This document shows, one piece after another, positions 62,351 through 64,000 of a stretch of DNA of 64,000 nucleotides. Made by a program: the position numbers and the translations under genes. The stretch is taken from contig CAYQTE010000008.1 of assembly GCA_964420285.1 (NCBI GenBank), positions 1 to 64,000 of the forward strand. Direction: 5' to 3'. Below the pieces are notes generated by a model. The model was not told where the DNA came from, searched no databases, and was given only the letters and a program-made list of their open reading frames with translations. Positions within the stretch are counted from its first letter, which is position 1. Each line of letters opens with the position of its first letter. The DNA comes from CAYQTE01 sp964420285. GTDB lineage: Bacteria > Planctomycetota > Phycisphaerae > Tepidisphaerales > Tepidisphaeraceae.

Positions 62351-62980
62351 GTGGATCTTCCCAATGTTATCGTCGTCGAGCATCCGGTCATTCGGACCAA
62401 GTTGACGGAATTGCGCGACTTCACGGCCGATCATCGGAAATTCCGGGCGCTGCTCGATGAGATCGCGGGGCTGATGGTGTATGAGGTGACGCGGGACTGG
62501 CCGACGCGGCCGCGGCCGGTGCAGACGCCGATGGAACGCATGACCGGGCAGGTTCTGGCCCGGCAGGTGACGCTGGTGCCGATCTTGCGGGCGGGGCTGG
62601 GGATGGCCGAGGGCGTTTTGCGGCTGCTCCCGGATGCGCGGATGGGGCATCTGGGCGTGTATCGCGACGAGAAGACGCTTTCGCCGGTGAGCTATTACCG
62701 CAAGCTGCCGCCGGATGTGGCTTCCACCGAGGTGCTGCTGATCGATCCGATGCTGGCGACGGGAGGAAGCGGATCGGCGGCGATATCGGTGCTGAAGGAG
62801 GCGGGGGTGACGAGCATGAAATTCGTGTGCCTGGTGGCGGCGCCGGAGGGGATTCAGTTTCTGCATGGTGTACACCCGGAGGTGCCCATTTATTGCGCGG
62901 CGATCGACCGACAACTCAACGATCGCGGTTATATCCTGCCGGGATTGGGCGATGCGGGGGATCGGTTGTTTGGAACGTGA
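62351..62980 (+). CDS. upp: Uracil phosphoribosyltransferase
   Basis: A 209-residue enzyme that makes UMP from uracil and PRPP in pyrimidine salvage, in the cytoplasm. The PRPP-binding motif is LLIDPMLATGGSGSAA near 130; the N-terminal VIVVEHPVIRTKLTELRD and C-terminal YILPGLGDAGDRLFGT are typical of Upp. The GTG at 62351 gives the normal length (about 208 residues) and lies 7 bases after the TATTGT box, with no ribosome site, so a leaderless message is likely. Two older partial copies of the 5' end lie upstream. Confidence 0.95.
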   Translation: MDLPNVIVVEHPVIRTKLTELRDFTADHRKFRALLDEIAGLMVYEVTRDWPTRPRPVQTPMERMTGQVLARQVTLVPILRAGLGMAEGVLRLLPDARMGHLGVYRDEKTLSPVSYYRKLPPDVASTEVLLIDPMLATGGSGSAAISVLKEAGVTSMKFVCLVAAPEGIQFLHGVHPEVPIYCAAIDRQLNDRGYILPGLGDAGDRLFGT

Positions 62981-63173
62981 TGGCGGAGCGGGAGCGGGGG
63001 GAGAGGCGGAGCAGGGGAGTGGGGGAGAAGAACGGCGCTGGATGGCCGCGTGGAGATTGCTCGGGGCGGCGTGGGGTACGCCAGGTGGCTCTGTGGTATG
63101 CTGTACGGTGACTGGTACGCGTACGGGGGCGGCCGATTCGGACGAATTTGTGCCGTGGCAGCGACGTTGAATC

Positions 63174-63202
63174 TTGCCTGTCGGCGCGGGCATCGGTAAG
63201 AT
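63174..63202 (+). promoter_or_regulatory. Promoter of the ptsN-like gene
   Basis: TTGCCT (63174-63179), 17-nt spacer, TAAGAT (63197-63202), followed by a T-rich stretch; start codon 53 bp downstream. Confidence 0.5.
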
Positions 63203-63255
63203 TGGTTTTTTTCAGTCGTCCTGCCGGCCGGCCGTGCGATCCCGGAGTGAATGCT

Positions 63256-63717
63256 ATGCGTTTGACGGAGTTTCTAAAGCCACAGAATATTCTCGTGCCG
63301 ATGGTTTCGCAGGACAAGACCGCCGCGATAACGGAATTGGTTGACCTGCTGGCCCTGAACAAGGATATCACCAATTCGCAGCAGGTTATTGCCTCGGTCC
63401 TGGAGCGCGAGGGCATGCGCACCACCGGCATCGGCACCGGCCTGGCGATCCCCCACGGGAAATCCACGGGCACGGAACACCTTGCGATGGCCATCGGCAA
63501 GCCGGCCGTCCCGATCGAGTTTCAATCCATCGACGGCCGTCCGGTCTCGGTCGTCTGGCTTCTGACCAGCCCCCCCGACAAAACCGGCCCGCACATCAAC
63601 GCCTTGGCGCGCATCAGCCGCCTGTGGACGATCGACAAATTCCGCCAATCCATCATCGCCGCCAAAACCCCGCAGGAAGTTCTCGACATCATCGTGCAGC
63701 AGGAGAATGTGCTGTAG
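63256..63717 (+). CDS. ptsN: PTS EIIA-type regulatory protein (PtsN-like)
   Basis: A 153-residue EIIA(Ntr)/fructose-type domain. The phosphorylated His67 is in GLAIPHGKS, and the flanking motifs LKPQNILVPM, LEREGMRTTGIG and HINALARISRLWTID are as in PtsN. Such proteins act as phosphate-relay sensors linking nitrogen, carbon and potassium state to regulation, not as sugar importers. ATG at 63256 has GGAG 8 bases upstream. No EI or HPr gene is in view. Confidence 0.88.
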   Translation: MRLTEFLKPQNILVPMVSQDKTAAITELVDLLALNKDITNSQQVIASVLEREGMRTTGIGTGLAIPHGKSTGTEHLAMAIGKPAVPIEFQSIDGRPVSVVWLLTSPPDKTGPHINALARISRLWTIDKFRQSIIAAKTPQEVLDIIVQQENVL

Positions 63718-63923
63718 CCGCCAGCTTGCCGGAACGCCTGATCCAATCCGCCACCGGCCCTTCCGATTTTTGAGCCATCCGGGGTAGTTGCTCCGTTTTC
63801 AGGAGGCGGATACACCAATCATCTGCATCTGCCCAGCCGGCTGGCGGTGCTGCGGCGGCCGCCACGGCCGTAGCGGCGGACCTTGGATCGGAAATCCACA
63901 CGCAAATTTACGTGCCAAAATGC

Positions 63924-63952
63924 TTGACTTGTCGCGCTTTGCCGCGTACGCT
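63924..63952 (+). promoter_or_regulatory. Promoter near the window end
   Basis: TTGACT (63924-63929), 17-nt spacer, TACGCT (63947-63952), directly before a partial gene starting at 63972. Confidence 0.6.
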
Positions 63953-63971
63953 AACGCAAGAGGTGTTCGAT

Positions 63972-64000
63972 ATGCCGACCGTGATGAGACGCTCTGGCGT
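63972..64000 (+). CDS. Start of a gene cut by the window end
   Basis: ATG at 63972 with AAGAGG about 9 bases upstream and a good promoter at 63924. Only nine codons (MPTVMRRSG) are visible, so no product can be named. Confidence 0.45.

Noticed and set aside
63689..63901. Small minus-strand frame rich in Ala
   Set aside because: No ribosome site, low complexity, and it overlaps the ptsN 3' end; probably non-coding.

Overview
The window looks like a GC-rich member of the Planctomycetota, most likely Phycisphaerae. The evidence is the C-terminal zinc ribbon of the type [16 protein letters not shown] in several unrelated short membrane proteins, the large paralogous TPR, von Willebrand and secreted glycoside hydrolase genes, the wide use of GTG starts, and palindromic GC-rich interspersed repeats. 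This placement is an inference from protein style; there is no rRNA gene here. A run of 100 N at 15000-15099 is flanked by an exact 55-bp duplication, so the window is probably part of a draft, perhaps metagenome-derived, assembly.

Layout. 1-6.1 kb: a small membrane protein, an SGNH esterase, an MFS exporter, a methyltransferase, a Cys-containing conserved protein and a secreted GH28 enzyme. 6.1-20 kb: a tight minus-strand run of three paralogous polytopic membrane proteins, a von Willebrand/GATase-type membrane protein, and two TPR proteins with GT9-like domains, one of them a double-module fusion. 20.3-32.1 kb: a surface-sugar region with a glucose-1-phosphate cytidylyltransferase (+) facing an eleven-gene minus-strand run: NeuB-type synthase, KdsC-type phosphatase, TPP enzyme, sugar isomerase, Gfo/Idh oxidoreductase, SDR, FkbM methyltransferase, SDR, a second methyltransferase, a GT2 polyprenyl glycosyltransferase and GtrA. 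No CMP-sugar synthetase is present, and the synthase lacks the usual SAF domain, so the product is probably an unusual ulosonic-type or branched sugar. 32.2-37.8 kb: hslV, a BrnT-like/RHH toxin-antitoxin pair, a Fic protein, a fluoride riboswitch with crcB and a tandem DUF190 protein, an AbrB-type antitoxin with a toxin remnant, and an HNH nuclease. 37.8-53 kb: a second von Willebrand protein, a porin with a perfect terminator, an amidohydrolase pair, purA, a zinc-ribbon protein, a beta-propeller lipoprotein, ResB/CcsA cytochrome c assembly genes and a bactofilin. 53-59.4 kb: small membrane proteins between hairpin repeats, then a GH74-like propeller protein convergent with a GH3 beta-glucosidase. 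59.4-64 kb: a mosaic in which the promoter and 5' end of upp occur three times, separated by toxin-antitoxin debris, followed by intact upp and a ptsN-like gene.

Three kinds of repeat run through the window: a 212-bp element present in three copies of identical length, shorter cores of the same element (two of them inside open reading frames without breaking frame), and a roughly 40-bp hairpin in three copies. Several genes (upp, the BrnT-like toxin, one zinc-ribbon protein) have a -10 box 6-7 nt before a GTG start, suggesting leaderless transcripts.
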